64,000 nucleotides of DNA from an uncultured Erysipelotrichaceae bacterium (GCA_902785645.1 CACZZG010000003.1:1-64000), one strand, 5' to 3'; numbered from the stretch's first letter, positions 1 to 8,948 are shown. Numbers and translations: made by a program. Notes: generated by a model from the sequence alone, not told the origin.

Positions 1-11
1 AGTGCAAATTC

Positions 12-38
12 AGCATCGGTTTAATTCGATGCTTTTTT
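12..38 (+). terminator. Rho-independent terminator of the gene upstream of the window
   Basis: A perfect 7-bp stem AGCATCG/CGATGCT (12-18 with 27-33) with an 8-base loop is followed by a T run. It separates whatever lies left of the window from the AbrB operon. Confidence 0.85.
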
Positions 39-39
39 G

Positions 40-67
40 TTGTTTTAAATATAATTAGTTTTATAAT
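40..67 (+). promoter_or_regulatory. Putative promoter of the AbrB/ABC operon
   Basis: TTGTTT (40-45) and TATAAT (62-67) are 16 bp apart, just after the upstream terminator and 30 bases before the first start codon. Confidence 0.55.
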
Positions 68-96
68 AAAGTAAGAAAGGTAAGAAAAGTAAGAAT

Positions 97-297
97 ATGG
101 ATAATAACAATCAAGACCGTTTCATTGTCAGTGTGAAAGTGGGACCTAAAGGTCAAATCACAATACCAAAAGAAGCTAGAGAAATGTTTGATATCAAAGA
201 AGGCGAAACATTAATGGTTTTAGGTGATAAACAAAGAGGTATTGCTATTTTAAAAGCGGACGCCTTCTATCATATCGCGGAGGACCAAATTAAATGA
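97..297 (+). CDS. AbrB/SpoVT-family DNA-binding regulator
   Basis: A 66-residue protein made of a single SpoVT/AbrB-type swapped-hairpin DNA-binding domain. The region GPKGQITIPKEAR followed by a hydrophobic strand (residues about 16-45) is diagnostic. Such proteins bind as dimers and act as transcription regulators or antitoxin-like repressors. The stop codon overlaps the start of the ABC ATPase by 4 bases, so the two are translationally coupled. Small AbrB regulators commonly head operons with an ABC ATPase and an ABC-2 permease, so autoregulation of this exporter operon is the likely role (inference). The SD is weak (AAGAAAGG, 16 bases upstream). Confidence 0.85.
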   Translation: MDNNNQDRFIVSVKVGPKGQITIPKEAREMFDIKEGETLMVLGDKQRGIAILKADAFYHIAEDQIK

Positions 298-1166
298 GTG
301 ACATATTAAGATTAGAAAATGTTAGAAAAACATATCCTTCTTTTACATTAAAAGACGTTTCTTTTGAAGTTAAACCTGGACAAATAATGGGTTTTATCGG
401 CCGTAATGGTGCGGGCAAAACCACAACTTTAAAATGCATTATGAATCTCGTTCATTATGAAAGTGGAAAGATTTCCGCTTTTGAAACGGACATGAGTAAT
501 AACGAACTAGAGAATAAACAACGCATCGGTTTCGCTTTAAGCGAACTCAATTACTATCCGAATAGGACGATTCGTCAACTAGTGAACGTCACTAAAAGAT
601 TTTATAAGAAGTTTGATCAAAAGAAATTTGATGAAGCATGTCGTTTATTTAATTTAAATCAAGATAAGAAATTAGAAGAATTAAGCAGCGGCATGAAAGT
701 CAAATATTCTGTCGCTATCGCGTTATCTCATGATGCGGAATTATTAATTTTAGATGAACCAACATCAGGATTAGATCCTGTATCAAGAGATGAGATTTTA
801 GATATCTTCCGTAAGATTGTGAAAAATAAAGATCGCGCTATTCTTTTCTCCACTCACATCACTAGTGATTTAGATAAATGTGCAAGTGATATCACATATA
901 TTCACGATGGAGAAATTATCTTTTCAGGTAATAAAAATGAATTCATTAATTCCTATTTATTTATCAAAGATAAATCAATGAATAAAAAACTCTTAAATGA
1001 ATATATTGCTTATAAAGAATTTGATGACCATATTGAAGGGTTAATCGATATTAATAAAAAAGATGTTTTCTTAAATAATGGCATCACACCCGTTGAACCT
1101 GATTTAGAACAAATTATGGTCTATATTGAAAGGAGCAAGAAAGAAGATGAAAGCTTTGATTTATAA
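294..1166 (+). CDS. ABC transporter ATP-binding protein
   Basis: A 290-residue cytoplasmic ATPase of the ABC-2 exporter type (CcmA/NatA-like). It has Walker A GRNGAGKT (residues 36-43), signature LSSGM (about 130-134), Walker B LLILDEP (about 150-156) and the switch His in FSTH (about 190). The C-terminal 80 residues after the nucleotide-binding core are variable, as usual for this class. GGAGG lies 10 bases before the ATG, inside the AbrB gene. The permease gene follows with overlap, so the two probably form one exporter; the substrate cannot be told from sequence. Confidence 0.93.
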   Translation: MSDILRLENVRKTYPSFTLKDVSFEVKPGQIMGFIGRNGAGKTTTLKCIMNLVHYESGKISAFETDMSNNELENKQRIGFALSELNYYPNRTIRQLVNVTKRFYKKFDQKKFDEACRLFNLNQDKKLEELSSGMKVKYSVAIALSHDAELLILDEPTSGLDPVSRDEILDIFRKIVKNKDRAILFSTHITSDLDKCASDITYIHDGEIIFSGNKNEFINSYLFIKDKSMNKKLLNEYIAYKEFDDHIEGLIDINKKDVFLNNGITPVEPDLEQIMVYIERSKKEDESFDL

Positions 1167-1830
1167 AGAGATGCGTCTATCCATGCATCCTATTTGCTAT
1201 ATCTTTATCGCCTTATTTCCTTTAATGATTCTTATTCCTTCTTATCCTTTAGGAATTGGATTCATTTATGTTTTAACTTGTTACCCAATTCTCTTTTTAG
1301 GAGCGAACAAAGGACAACAAAGTAATGATTTACTCTATTCCACCTTATTACCAGTGAGAAAAAAAGATATCGTTTTGGCTAGAATATTTACGGTGATATT
1401 TATGCAAGTTGCTTTCATACTTATCATGAGTGCTTTATATCCTGTAGCGAGAATGATAAACGATGCTATTATTGCAAATAGTGAAAATCCAGAAAAAAAT
1501 ACCATTCCTGGATTAGGACTTAATAGTTATGTATTGGTATTAGCTTTTGCTGTTGTTGGCTATGCCATTGCAGATATCATCTTTTTCCCAATTTATTATA
1601 AACATGGTAAATCCATCGTTATGTCGACATTATTTACAATCTTAGGATTTGTCATTTATATCGGTGTCGTCACAATTGGGTTACCATTTGTTCCAGGATT
1701 GGGAATATTAAATAATCTTCACATCGGTATTCAATTCGCTATTTTAGCGGGTGCGATTATGTTGTCGTTTGTCTTGCATATCTTTGTATATCGAATATCT
1801 TCTAAGCGATTAGAAATGGTGGACTTCTAA
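1147..1830 (+). CDS. ABC-2 type permease subunit
   Basis: A hydrophobic protein of about 228 residues with six predicted membrane segments. It begins MKALIYKEMRLSM, the typical opening of the ABC-2 membrane family (PF13346 type) paired with AbrB/ABC operons. The ATG at 1147 is chosen over the TTG at 1126 because AAAGGAG (1129-1135) lies 11 bases upstream of 1147. It overlaps the 3' end of the ATPase gene and is the last gene before a strong terminator. Together with the preceding ATPase it should form a membrane exporter of unknown cargo. Confidence 0.88.
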   Translation: MKALIYKEMRLSMHPICYIFIALFPLMILIPSYPLGIGFIYVLTCYPILFLGANKGQQSNDLLYSTLLPVRKKDIVLARIFTVIFMQVAFILIMSALYPVARMINDAIIANSENPEKNTIPGLGLNSYVLVLAFAVVGYAIADIIFFPIYYKHGKSIVMSTLFTILGFVIYIGVVTIGLPFVPGLGILNNLHIGIQFAILAGAIMLSFVLHIFVYRISSKRLEMVDF

Positions 1831-1844
1831 TAAAAGCAACAATA

Positions 1845-1875
1845 ACAGTATTGATACAATATCAGTACTGTTTTT
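1845..1875 (+). terminator. Terminator of the AbrB/ABC operon
   Basis: A 12-bp stem ACAGTATTGATA / TATCAGTACTGT with one G-T wobble and a 3-base loop is followed by TTTTT. Confidence 0.85.
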
Positions 1876-1902
1876 AATTATTAAGTTAAACAACCCAACT
1901 AT

Positions 1903-1940
1903 AAAAAAACAAAATAGTCTCCTATTAAGGAGACTATTTT
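1903..1940 (-). terminator. Terminator of the DUF349 gene
   Basis: A perfect 12-bp stem AAAATAGTCTCC (1911-1922) / GGAGACTATTTT (1929-1940) sits directly after the minus-strand stop codon. On the minus strand it is followed by a run of seven T (1904-1910). Confidence 0.88.
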
Positions 1941-2825
1941 TTAATCTTTGTAGAATTTCATTTCGTCAAAGTATTTTTTGATGATTTCATTAAATCTTTG
2001 GTAAAGCTCATCATCTTTTTCTTTACCCGCGAATCCGACAGCGCGATATTCATTTCTTAAATTCTTAACTTTTTCAATTTCTTCATCGGTGAATTCTGAA
2101 TTAGCAAGGAGGATTTTAGCGGTTTTGATTAATTCTTCTTTTTTGGCCACTCTTTCTTCAAAGACTTTGAGCATCTCGTGGTGGTGTTCTTTTTTCTTTT
2201 CTTGGAATTCATCAAGGACTTTAGCGAAGTCTTTCCATAAATAGTCATCGCCTTTTCCGGAATAGCCAACTTCTTTCCACTCTTTCCTTAAGGCATCCAT
2301 TTGTGCATTTGCATCTCTAATGTTTTCGATTTCGCAAACTTTTTTGGCTCTTTCAATGATGTCTTCTTTCTTTGCTCTTTTTTCAGCATTAGATTTATCT
2401 AATTCTTCGAAGAACGCTCTCTTTTTAGCGTAGAATTCATCTTTAACAGCGCGGAATTCTTCCCAGAGTTCATCGTCTTGTTCTTTCTTAGAACAGCGTC
2501 CCGCTTTTTTGAAATCATCGGTTAGTTTGTCCATTTCTTTACTAGCCACTAAGATTTCTTTTTTATCCAATAACTTTCTTGCTTGATTGATGATGTTTTT
2601 CTTTTCGTCATAAGCGGAAACTAATAGTTTAGGATCTCTCTTGGCGAGTTCATTGAATAGGGCAATGAATTTATCAGTTTCTTCTTGCTCGTAATAACTA
2701 TCTTCATCTCTACCGACATAATATTTATATTGTCTTCTTAAAAACTGTAAGTCTTCATTTCGACTGCTTAAATCTTCTTCATTAAGAAGTTCTTTTGTTA
2801 ATTTAATCAATTCTTGTTTATTCAT
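1941..2825 (-). CDS. DUF349 repeat protein
   Basis: A 294-residue, highly charged, all-helical cytoplasmic protein. Three tandem repeats of about 70 residues are visible, each with the DUF349 hallmark of an aromatic-rich helix followed by Lys/Glu-rich helices (LWEEFRAVKDEFYAKK, LWKDFAKVLDEFQEKK, LYQRFNEIIKKYF). DUF349 proteins are widespread in bacteria without a settled biochemical role. The start is supported by AGAGG upstream on the minus strand. The gene is monocistronic with its own terminator. Coiled-coil content makes a structural or scaffold role possible (inference). Confidence 0.8.
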   Translation of the reverse strand: MNKQELIKLTKELLNEEDLSSRNEDLQFLRRQYKYYVGRDEDSYYEQEETDKFIALFNELAKRDPKLLVSAYDEKKNIINQARKLLDKKEILVASKEMDKLTDDFKKAGRCSKKEQDDELWEEFRAVKDEFYAKKRAFFEELDKSNAEKRAKKEDIIERAKKVCEIENIRDANAQMDALRKEWKEVGYSGKGDDYLWKDFAKVLDEFQEKKKEHHHEMLKVFEERVAKKEELIKTAKILLANSEFTDEEIEKVKNLRNEYRAVGFAGKEKDDELYQRFNEIIKKYFDEMKFYKD

Positions 2826-2916
2826 AATATTCCTCTATAGCCACTATATATTGTAAATGACATTTTTGGAAAAAATATATTTTTTAATAAAAGATTTGAG
2901 CAAATCATAAAAATCA

Positions 2917-2946
2917 TTAGCGCACACCTACATGTGTATATATAAT
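2917..2946 (+). promoter_or_regulatory. Promoter of the GGDEF gene
   Basis: The -10 TATAAT (2941-2946) is preceded 18 bp upstream by a weak TTAGCG -35. The decamer TACATGTGTA lies at 2929-2938 between the two boxes; the same decamer occurs in the tig promoter. Confidence 0.5.
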
Positions 2947-2974
2947 TTTTTCATAAGCATTTAGGTGATAAAAC

Positions 2975-4087
2975 ATGAAACCAAAGTTTAAGCAAACCAT
3001 CAATGAATTAATTGAAATGGTGGGGCAACACATCAAAAGGCACAATACCTTACTCATTGTTGTTTTAACCGGAATTATATTAGTTAATACCGCATTTACA
3101 TTAGGTTGGTATTATAGTCCTGACAATGTCAGCCAGGTTACAGAAATAGTTTTCTATATTGCCCAAATCGTTATTTTTGTTGTCACAATTGCGGCGATTA
3201 TTCTCATCATGTTTGCGAAATTTGGGAAAATTAATAACCGTTTCTTGGTGTTAGGCAATTACGCATATGCGGCATTTTTAATTGCTTGGGCAACAGTGGT
3301 TTTCTGCTTTGATGTCACACTAGGCTTTTCTCCATTAACATTCTTATTTGTTTCCACATTTGTGACGGGAATATTCGTTATCGACCCTTTCTTTTTTGCG
3401 GCTTTACAAATGATTGCGATGATTCCAATATCAATTACTATAGCCACAAAACAAGAATTATTCTTTGGCGGTAAATATTTTGGAGAAAACGTGGCTTTAT
3501 TTGTCGCCTACATTTTATTAATCATCATCATTTGCTTTAGAAACTATCAAGTTATTCATAAGAATTTTGTTATAAACAAAAAACTTCACGAAATGTCATA
3601 TAAAGATGAATTGACAGGTTTATTAAATGAAAGATCATATGTCGAAATGACCGAAGAAATTAATCATCGCATTGATGGTGGCGAAGATGTGAAATTCGCT
3701 GTGGTATTGATGGATGTTAATAATCTAAAAGTCACAAACGATGCTTATGGTCATAGATTTGGCTGCTCACTTATTGTGAGATGCGGTCACACGCTTCCAA
3801 CTATTTTTAAGACTTCAAAACTATTCCATGTTGGTGGTGATGAATTTATCGTTATCGTTATGGGCAAAGATTTAGAAAACTTTGAAGAAACGATGAATAG
3901 AAGCGACGAAGCTTTGCTTTATTCTCTTGTGGAATATGAAGGCAAACAGCTTATCTTCTCTGTCGCACGCGGTTATCACGTAAGAGAAGAAGGCGAATAT
4001 TATAAAGATGTCTTACAAAAAGCCGATAAATTGATGTACGAAAATAAAGAGTATCTCAAATCGACATATAATATGAAAATCCGTTAA
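2975..4087 (+). CDS. Membrane-anchored GGDEF-domain protein (diguanylate cyclase-like)
   Basis: A 370-residue protein. Residues 1-200 contain about six hydrophobic segments and a short linker. Residues about 205-370 form a GGDEF domain with the opening YKDELTGLLN, the DVNNLKVTNDAYGH metal/substrate motif and an intact GGDEF signature at 287-291, so cyclic-di-GMP synthesis is plausible. The usual GD after GH is replaced by GC (HRFGCSL), and I see no clear RxxD inhibitory site. AGGTGAT serves as SD. No EAL, HD-GYP or PilZ gene is in this window. The membrane half may sense an unknown signal. Confidence 0.85.
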   Translation: MKPKFKQTINELIEMVGQHIKRHNTLLIVVLTGIILVNTAFTLGWYYSPDNVSQVTEIVFYIAQIVIFVVTIAAIILIMFAKFGKINNRFLVLGNYAYAAFLIAWATVVFCFDVTLGFSPLTFLFVSTFVTGIFVIDPFFFAALQMIAMIPISITIATKQELFFGGKYFGENVALFVAYILLIIIICFRNYQVIHKNFVINKKLHEMSYKDELTGLLNERSYVEMTEEINHRIDGGEDVKFAVVLMDVNNLKVTNDAYGHRFGCSLIVRCGHTLPTIFKTSKLFHVGGDEFIVIVMGKDLENFEETMNRSDEALLYSLVEYEGKQLIFSVARGYHVREEGEYYKDVLQKADKLMYENKEYLKSTYNMKIR

Positions 4088-4101
4088 AATGAGGTTATTT
4101 T

Positions 4102-4167
4102 ATGAATAAAAAACTATTTTTAATGATTCAATCGCACGATCAATTAACTTTTACTTGGTATAAATAG
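4102..4167 (+). CDS. Possible 21-residue leader peptide
   Basis: A 21-codon ORF (begins MNKKLFLMIQSHD) with a good SD, GAGG at 4091-4094, seven bases before its ATG. Its stop TAG overlaps AGGAG (4166-4170), the SD of the next gene, so translation of the two would be coupled. Nothing identifies a function for the peptide itself. It could be a translated leader or chance. It lies 14 bases after the GGDEF stop codon. Confidence 0.35.
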   Translation: MNKKLFLMIQSHDQLTFTWYK

Positions 4168-4178
4168 GAGAAATAATT

Positions 4179-4610
4179 ATGAAAGTCGCTTCAAGAATAT
4201 TATTCTTAATCGGAGGCATTGCTTCCTTTGTTAATGCAGGAATGTTGTTAATAATGACGTGGATATTTGGAATATTCGAATTTCCTTTTATCCATAATTT
4301 AATGATAGAAGCTATGGAAAGTGGTGAAGCATCAACGACCGCTGATTCACCTGAGATGGCTGCGACCATTGTGCAAATTTCATTCGCTATCTGCATTGTT
4401 TTGTTTATTATCTATGCCGCATTATGTGTCGTTAACGGAATATTGTCTTTAAAATCCAGAAGAAATCCTACTAAGCAAATGTGTATCGTCAATATTGTCT
4501 TTGGATTAATTAGTGGTGTTTATGTTAATACCGTCGGCGGATTCCTCGGTTTCTTCTCTTTAAGGAAAGAGGAAAATCAAGATGTCATTGATATGACGGA
4601 AAAGAAATAA
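4179..4610 (+). CDS. Small membrane protein, DUF4064-like
   Basis: A 143-residue protein with four hydrophobic segments (residues about 5-30, 62-88, 108-130 plus a short one) and a polar loop after the first. The pattern MKVASRILFLIGGIASFVNA followed by a Leu/Ile-rich span resembles DUF4064 proteins of Firmicutes; this is recognition by pattern, not by search. AGGAG lies 8 bases upstream. It probably shares a transcript with the GGDEF gene and ends at a convergent terminator. No function is known. Confidence 0.65.
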   Translation: MKVASRILFLIGGIASFVNAGMLLIMTWIFGIFEFPFIHNLMIEAMESGEASTTADSPEMAATIVQISFAICIVLFIIYAALCVVNGILSLKSRRNPTKQMCIVNIVFGLISGVYVNTVGGFLGFFSLRKEENQDVIDMTEKK

Positions 4611-4621
4611 AAAAGTAATAA

Positions 4622-4650
4622 AAAAGCACCGTGAGGTGCTTTTAATTTAT
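4622..4650. terminator. Bidirectional terminator between convergent genes
   Basis: A perfect 9-bp stem AAAAGCACC / GGTGCTTTT with the tetraloop GTGA lies between the plus-strand stop at 4610 and the minus-strand stop at 4659. Confidence 0.85.
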
Positions 4651-4658
4651 TAAATAAA

Positions 4659-5369
4659 TTATTTTGCTTCTTCTTTTGGAGCTTCTTCTTTTGGAGCTTC
4701 TTCAACAGGTTCAGCTGGTTTTTCTTCGATTTGTTTTGGTTCTTCTTGTTGAGGTTCTTCTTTCTTTTCTTCCTCTTGTTTATCGAATGTAGCAACTGTT
4801 CTTGCAACAGACCATTTTTCGAGTTTGGTTGGAATCCATAAAGCGAAGATAAAGATTGTGATAATGGATAATAACATCCAAAGGATCCAGCGACCGATTA
4901 ATCTTCCACCCTTGCCTTGGAATTGGAGACGATAGCCATTAACCACTGTGTGGTTGACTCTCCAACGTCTTAACCAGCAATAGGCGATTGGGTAACAAAT
5001 ACCTAATGTGAAGATAGTCACTAAACAACCTAATAGTGTCCAGCCTAACCATCCGCCCATCTTGCCATCAAAGTAGGTGTTTTCTTTTGTGGCTTCTGGA
5101 ATGATTGCTTTTTCTTCAACGACAATCTTTTCAACTTCCACAGGAACTTCTTTGACAACTTCGACTTCCTTAACGACTTCTCTAACTTCTGGTTGGTTTC
5201 TTCTTTCGAGTTCTTCTCTAGTAGCTAAAACTTCCGCATCATCTTTTAAGATATAGTGAGGAGCGTTTGGATCTTCTTTTCTAAATCTAAATAAAATATT
5301 GCAGCGGGGGCATCTGTGTGGTTGTCCTTCAAAAATAGCACCACATCTCGGACATCTATATTGTTCCAT
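4659..5369 (-). CDS. Zinc-ribbon membrane protein with DUF898-like core
   Basis: A 236-residue protein in four parts. An N-terminal zinc ribbon has Cys6, Cys9, Cys20 and Cys23 (CPRCG...CPRCN). A charged linker carries Val/Glu/Lys-rich near-repeats. A membrane core of two long hydrophobic spans (about 104-195) has a Trp/Arg-rich intervening stretch (CWLRRWRVNHTVVNGYRL) resembling DUF898/YjgN-type proteins. A low-complexity Glu/Lys/Pro tail contains repeated EEAPKEEAPKEE units. AAGGAG precedes the ATG. The function is unknown. Confidence 0.7.
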   Translation of the reverse strand: MEQYRCPRCGAIFEGQPHRCPRCNILFRFRKEDPNAPHYILKDDAEVLATREELERRNQPEVREVVKEVEVVKEVPVEVEKIVVEEKAIIPEATKENTYFDGKMGGWLGWTLLGCLVTIFTLGICYPIAYCWLRRWRVNHTVVNGYRLQFQGKGGRLIGRWILWMLLSIITIFIFALWIPTKLEKWSVARTVATFDKQEEEKKEEPQQEEPKQIEEKPAEPVEEAPKEEAPKEEAK

Positions 5370-5391
5370 ATTAAATTTCTCCTTAACTTTA

Positions 5392-5419
5392 ATTATATTA
5401 GGTAGTTTTCAAGTTTCAA
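5392..5419 (-). promoter_or_regulatory. Promoter of the zinc-ribbon gene
   Basis: Read on the minus strand, TTGAAA (5419-5414) and TATAAT (5397-5392) are separated by 16 bp, 20-odd bases before the start codon. Confidence 0.6.
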
Positions 5420-5426
5420 TACTGAA

Positions 5427-6653
5427 TTAGATATTGTCTAATTCTTCTTTAATGCCTTTCTTGTCGAGATTTTGACCGATAAAGACTAACTTTATCAACT
5501 TATCTCCATATTTTTCATCCCAGTCATGAGCGAAATTTTCATCATTCTCCAAAAGATACTGAATTTGTTTCTTGGTTAATTTACCAGAATACCATTCACC
5601 AGTTCTTTCGAGTTTTCTTTGATGACCAGCGGATTCATATACGCAAGCGTATTTCTCTTCGTTTTTGAAATAGAGAATACCTTTAGCGCGGATAATATTT
5701 CTTCCGTTAGTCTCCACCCATCTAACAAATCCTTCTTTATCAAATGGTCTTCTACGATAATAGACGAAAGTGTTGATGTTATATTCATCAGCAGTACCTT
5801 CATCATCGTTTTCATCGACGCCATTTTCATGGTGGTGATGATGGTGGTGATGGTGATGTTCATCTTCATCTTCATCATCATCGTCATCATCGTGGTCTTC
5901 ATCAGCGTCAACTTCGTTGCTCCAATCTTCAAATTCTGAGATCCAAGCTGCAGAAGTGGAAGCTTTGTCAAAGTCAAATAGATGAGTATCGATGAGTTTA
6001 TCAACATCGACATCGCAATAATCCGCTTCGATGATTTGAGCTTTAGGTTGAATAGCTTTAACAGCGATTTTGACTTTTCTTAATTCCTCTTCAGAAATAT
6101 CACTAACTTTATTTAATAAAACGATATCGCAGAATTCGATTTGCTGAATAACAAGATTTTCTAAATCTTCCTCGCCTCTAACGGTGTCTTTGAAGACATC
6201 ACCGCAATTGAATTCATCTCTTAGTCTCAAAGCATCTGTGACTGAAATAATCGCGTCTAATGTATAAAACTTAGGAAGATGTTGTTTTTTAAATTCTTCT
6301 TCCATATAACAAATTGTTTGAGCGATTGGGACTGGTTCACAAATACCAGAAGCCTCAATTAAGATATGATCAAACTTTTGTGATTCCACTAAATCAGCGA
6401 GTTGTTGAATCAAATCTTTCTTTAATGTGCAGCAAATACAACCATTTTGTAAGGCAACTAAGCTATCATCTTTAGATGAAACAACGCCACCTTGTTGAAT
6501 GAGTTCAGCATCAATATTAACTTCACCGATATCGTTAATAATAACTGCCATACGATGACCTTTGCTGTTTTTTAAAATGTGATTTAAGAGTGTGGTTTTA
6601 CCACTTCCTAAATAACCGGTAATTAATGTAATAGGTACAGTTTTAAATTCCAT
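5427..6653 (-). CDS. COG0523-family GTPase / zinc metallochaperone-like protein
   Basis: A 408-residue G3E GTPase. Walker A GYLGSGKT spans residues 13-20, the metal-binding CxCC motif (CICC) is at 72-75, NKVSD is the guanine-specificity motif, and a CobW C-terminal domain follows. Between the domains is an Asp/Glu run followed by ten consecutive His residues, a typical metal-buffering stretch in Zn or Ni members of this family. The ATG at 6653 is chosen because CGAGGAT lies upstream; a longer ORF would begin inside the promoter region. It probably delivers zinc to a client protein. No Zur box was recognised. Confidence 0.88.
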   Translation of the reverse strand: MEFKTVPITLITGYLGSGKTTLLNHILKNSKGHRMAVIINDIGEVNIDAELIQQGGVVSSKDDSLVALQNGCICCTLKKDLIQQLADLVESQKFDHILIEASGICEPVPIAQTICYMEEEFKKQHLPKFYTLDAIISVTDALRLRDEFNCGDVFKDTVRGEEDLENLVIQQIEFCDIVLLNKVSDISEEELRKVKIAVKAIQPKAQIIEADYCDVDVDKLIDTHLFDFDKASTSAAWISEFEDWSNEVDADEDHDDDDDDEDEDEHHHHHHHHHHENGVDENDDEGTADEYNINTFVYYRRRPFDKEGFVRWVETNGRNIIRAKGILYFKNEEKYACVYESAGHQRKLERTGEWYSGKLTKKQIQYLLENDENFAHDWDEKYGDKLIKLVFIGQNLDKKGIKEELDNI

Positions 6654-6760
6654 AATAAAAATCCTCGTCATATATTGTAGCACTTTCTATGAAAGAAGAT
6701 TGATTTTCTTGCTTATTTTTGAAAATTTTGAAAATTTAAAACGAAGTTTTATAAATATTT

Positions 6761-6787
6761 TTAGCACTCTCACTTGCCGAGTGCTAA
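6761..6787 (+). promoter_or_regulatory. CIRCE element (HrcA operator)
   Basis: The sequence is exactly TTAGCACTC-N9-GAGTGCTAA (6761-6769 and 6779-6787), the textbook CIRCE inverted repeat bound by the heat-shock repressor HrcA. It overlaps the -35 box of clpB. Confidence 0.97.
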
Positions 6788-6801
6788 TTTTGTGCTACAA
6801 T
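6774..6801 (+). promoter_or_regulatory. clpB promoter
   Basis: TTGCCG (6774-6779) and TACAAT (6796-6801) are separated by 16 bp. The -35 box lies within CIRCE, so HrcA binding would block the promoter. Confidence 0.75.
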
Positions 6802-6828
6802 AGAGTTGTCAAAAGGAGGATATACATT

Positions 6829-8943
6829 ATGCAAATGGAACAAATGCCAGATTATGAAAATGATAAAGATGTCCTTCAAAAATTTGGCCGTAATATCAAT
6901 GAAGAGGTCAAGAAGGGAAAAATTGACCCTGTCATCGGCCGTGATGAAGAGATCAGAAAGATCATTGAAATACTCGCAAGAAAAACAAAAAACAACGTTA
7001 TATTACTCGGTGAACCAGGTGTTGGTAAAACCGCTATCCTTGAAGGTTTGGCGGAACGTATCGTTAAAGATGATGTTCCAACTATATTAAAGGATAAAAC
7101 CATCTATGAATTAGACATGGGTGCGCTAGTGGCGGGCGCTAAATACCGTGGCGAATTTGAAGAGAGATTGAAAGCTGTCCTTAATAAAATTAAGGAAAGT
7201 GAAGGTAAAATCATCTTATTCATCGATGAGATTCATTTAATCGTGGGTGCTGGTAGAACCGATGGTGCGCTTGATGCATCCAACATGCTTAAACCAATGC
7301 TCGCCAGAGGTGAAATCGATTGTATAGGCGCGACCACTTTAAAAGAATATCGTGAATATATTGAAAAAGACCGCGCACTAGAAAGAAGATTCCAACCTGT
7401 TTTAATTAACGAACCAACCGTGGAAGATACAATCACCATCTTAAGAGGTTTAAAAAATAGATTTGAATCATTCCATGGTGTGAAGATTACTGATAACGCT
7501 TTAATTGCCGCGGCAACATTATCAAATCGTTATTTAACTTCTCGTTTCTTGCCTGATAAAGCCATCGACTTAGTGGATGAAGCTTGTGCTTCCATTAAAG
7601 TGGAACTCGCTTCTATGCCTGCGGAACTTGATGAACTTCAAAGAAAAATTAGACAACTAGAAATTGAAAAAGCCGCTTTAAAGAAAGAGAGCGATGAAGC
7701 AAGTAAAAAGAGACTCGCTGATGTGGAAAGTGAACTTAATTCTCTTTTAGAGAAAGATAAAGAATTGACTAAGAAATGGCAACAAGAAAAAGATGCGATT
7801 ATGAAGGTCAAAGGAGTGAAAGAAAAACTCGAAAAAGCGAAATTCGATTTGGATGTAGCCTTAAGCCATTCTGAATATGAAAAAGCTGGAGAACTACAAT
7901 ATAAGACCATTCCTGAACTAGAAAAGAGACTTAAAGAAAGCGATGTCAAAGATAGTGACCACAAGTTATTATCGGAAGTCGTGGACGAAGAACAAATCTC
8001 CAAGATTATTTCTCGTATGACTAATATTCCTTTAAGTAAGATTGAAAAAGGTGATCGAGAAAAAGTCTTAGATTTAAAAGAAACATTATCTCGAAGAGTC
8101 ATTGGACAAGATGAAGCCTTATCACTTGTCAGCAACGCTATTCTCCGTCAAAGAGCGGGTATCAAAGATACCAATCGTCCAATTGGTTCCTTCTTATTCT
8201 TAGGACCGACTGGTGTTGGTAAAACTGAAGTGGCCCGTGCACTTGCGGAATCCTTATTCGATTCAGAAAGTCATATCATTCGTATCGATATGTCCGAATA
8301 TATGGAAAAATATAGCACCTCTCGATTAATTGGTGCCCCTCCAGGATATGTCGGATATGAAGAAGGCGGTCAATTAACGGAAAAGGTGAGAAGAAATCCA
8401 TATTCCATCGTCTTGTTCGATGAAATCGAAAAGGCTCATCCTGAAGTCTTTAACTTATTATTACAAATGTTAGATGATGGTCGATTGACCGATTCTCAAG
8501 GAAGAGTGGTTGACTTTAAAAACACAATCATCATTATGACTTCTAACTTGGGCAGTGAATATTTGCTCAATAACGAAAGAGACAAAGTCGAAGCGTTATT
8601 GCATCAAACATTTAAACCAGAATTCTTAAATCGTATTGATGAAATCGTTTACTTCTCCCCACTTAATAAGGAAACACAATCTAAGATTGTTGATAAGATG
8701 CTCAACAATTTGAACGAGAGATTAAAAGAATCTTATTATTCATTTGAATTCTCGGATGCTTTGAAATCTTGGATTCTCGATAGTGCTTATTCACCAGTTT
8801 ATGGTGCTAGACCAATTAAGAGATTCATTCAAAATAAAGTTGAGACAATTATCGCTAACAAGATTATTTCTCAAGAAGTTGACACCAAACACAAATACTT
8901 AGTCGATTATCAAAATGACGAAGTAGTGGTCAAAGTAATGTAA
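6829..8943 (+). CDS. clpB: ClpB-type AAA+ disaggregase lacking the N-domain
   Basis: A 704-residue Hsp100 ATPase that rescues aggregated proteins with DnaK. It has two AAA+ modules: Walker A GEPGVGKT and Walker B LFIDEIH in the first, GPTGVGKT and [10 protein letters not shown] in the second. A middle coiled-coil of about 120 residues (about 300-430) favours ClpB over ClpC. The usual Clp N-terminal repeats (about 140 residues) are absent. The ATG at 6829 has AAAGGAGG 9 bases upstream, so the longer ORF reaching back through the promoter is not the gene. It is controlled by the CIRCE element just upstream. Confidence 0.93.
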   Translation: MQMEQMPDYENDKDVLQKFGRNINEEVKKGKIDPVIGRDEEIRKIIEILARKTKNNVILLGEPGVGKTAILEGLAERIVKDDVPTILKDKTIYELDMGALVAGAKYRGEFEERLKAVLNKIKESEGKIILFIDEIHLIVGAGRTDGALDASNMLKPMLARGEIDCIGATTLKEYREYIEKDRALERRFQPVLINEPTVEDTITILRGLKNRFESFHGVKITDNALIAAATLSNRYLTSRFLPDKAIDLVDEACASIKVELASMPAELDELQRKIRQLEIEKAALKKESDEASKKRLADVESELNSLLEKDKELTKKWQQEKDAIMKVKGVKEKLEKAKFDLDVALSHSEYEKAGELQYKTIPELEKRLKESDVKDSDHKLLSEVVDEEQISKIISRMTNIPLSKIEKGDREKVLDLKETLSRRVIGQDEALSLVSNAILRQRAGIKDTNRPIGSFLFLGPTGVGKTEVARALAESLFDSESHIIRIDMSEYMEKYSTSRLIGAPPGYVGYEEGGQLTEKVRRNPYSIVLFDEIEKAHPEVFNLLLQMLDDGRLTDSQGRVVDFKNTIIIMTSNLGSEYLLNNERDKVEALLHQTFKPEFLNRIDEIVYFSPLNKETQSKIVDKMLNNLNERLKESYYSFEFSDALKSWILDSAYSPVYGARPIKRFIQNKVETIIANKIISQEVDTKHKYLVDYQNDEVVVKVM

Positions 8944-8948
8944 CAACT

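Noticed and set aside
5576-6013. Met/Thr-rich and Ile/Val-rich open frames over the COG0523 gene
   Set aside because: They are frame shadows of the Asp/Glu/His codon run (GAT/CAT repeats), with low-complexity products.
6683-6695. CTTTC-TAT-GAAAG dyad upstream of the COG0523 gene as a zinc-regulator (Zur) box
   Set aside because: It does not resemble the Zur consensus, is short and AT-rich, and is unsupported by a second copy in the window.
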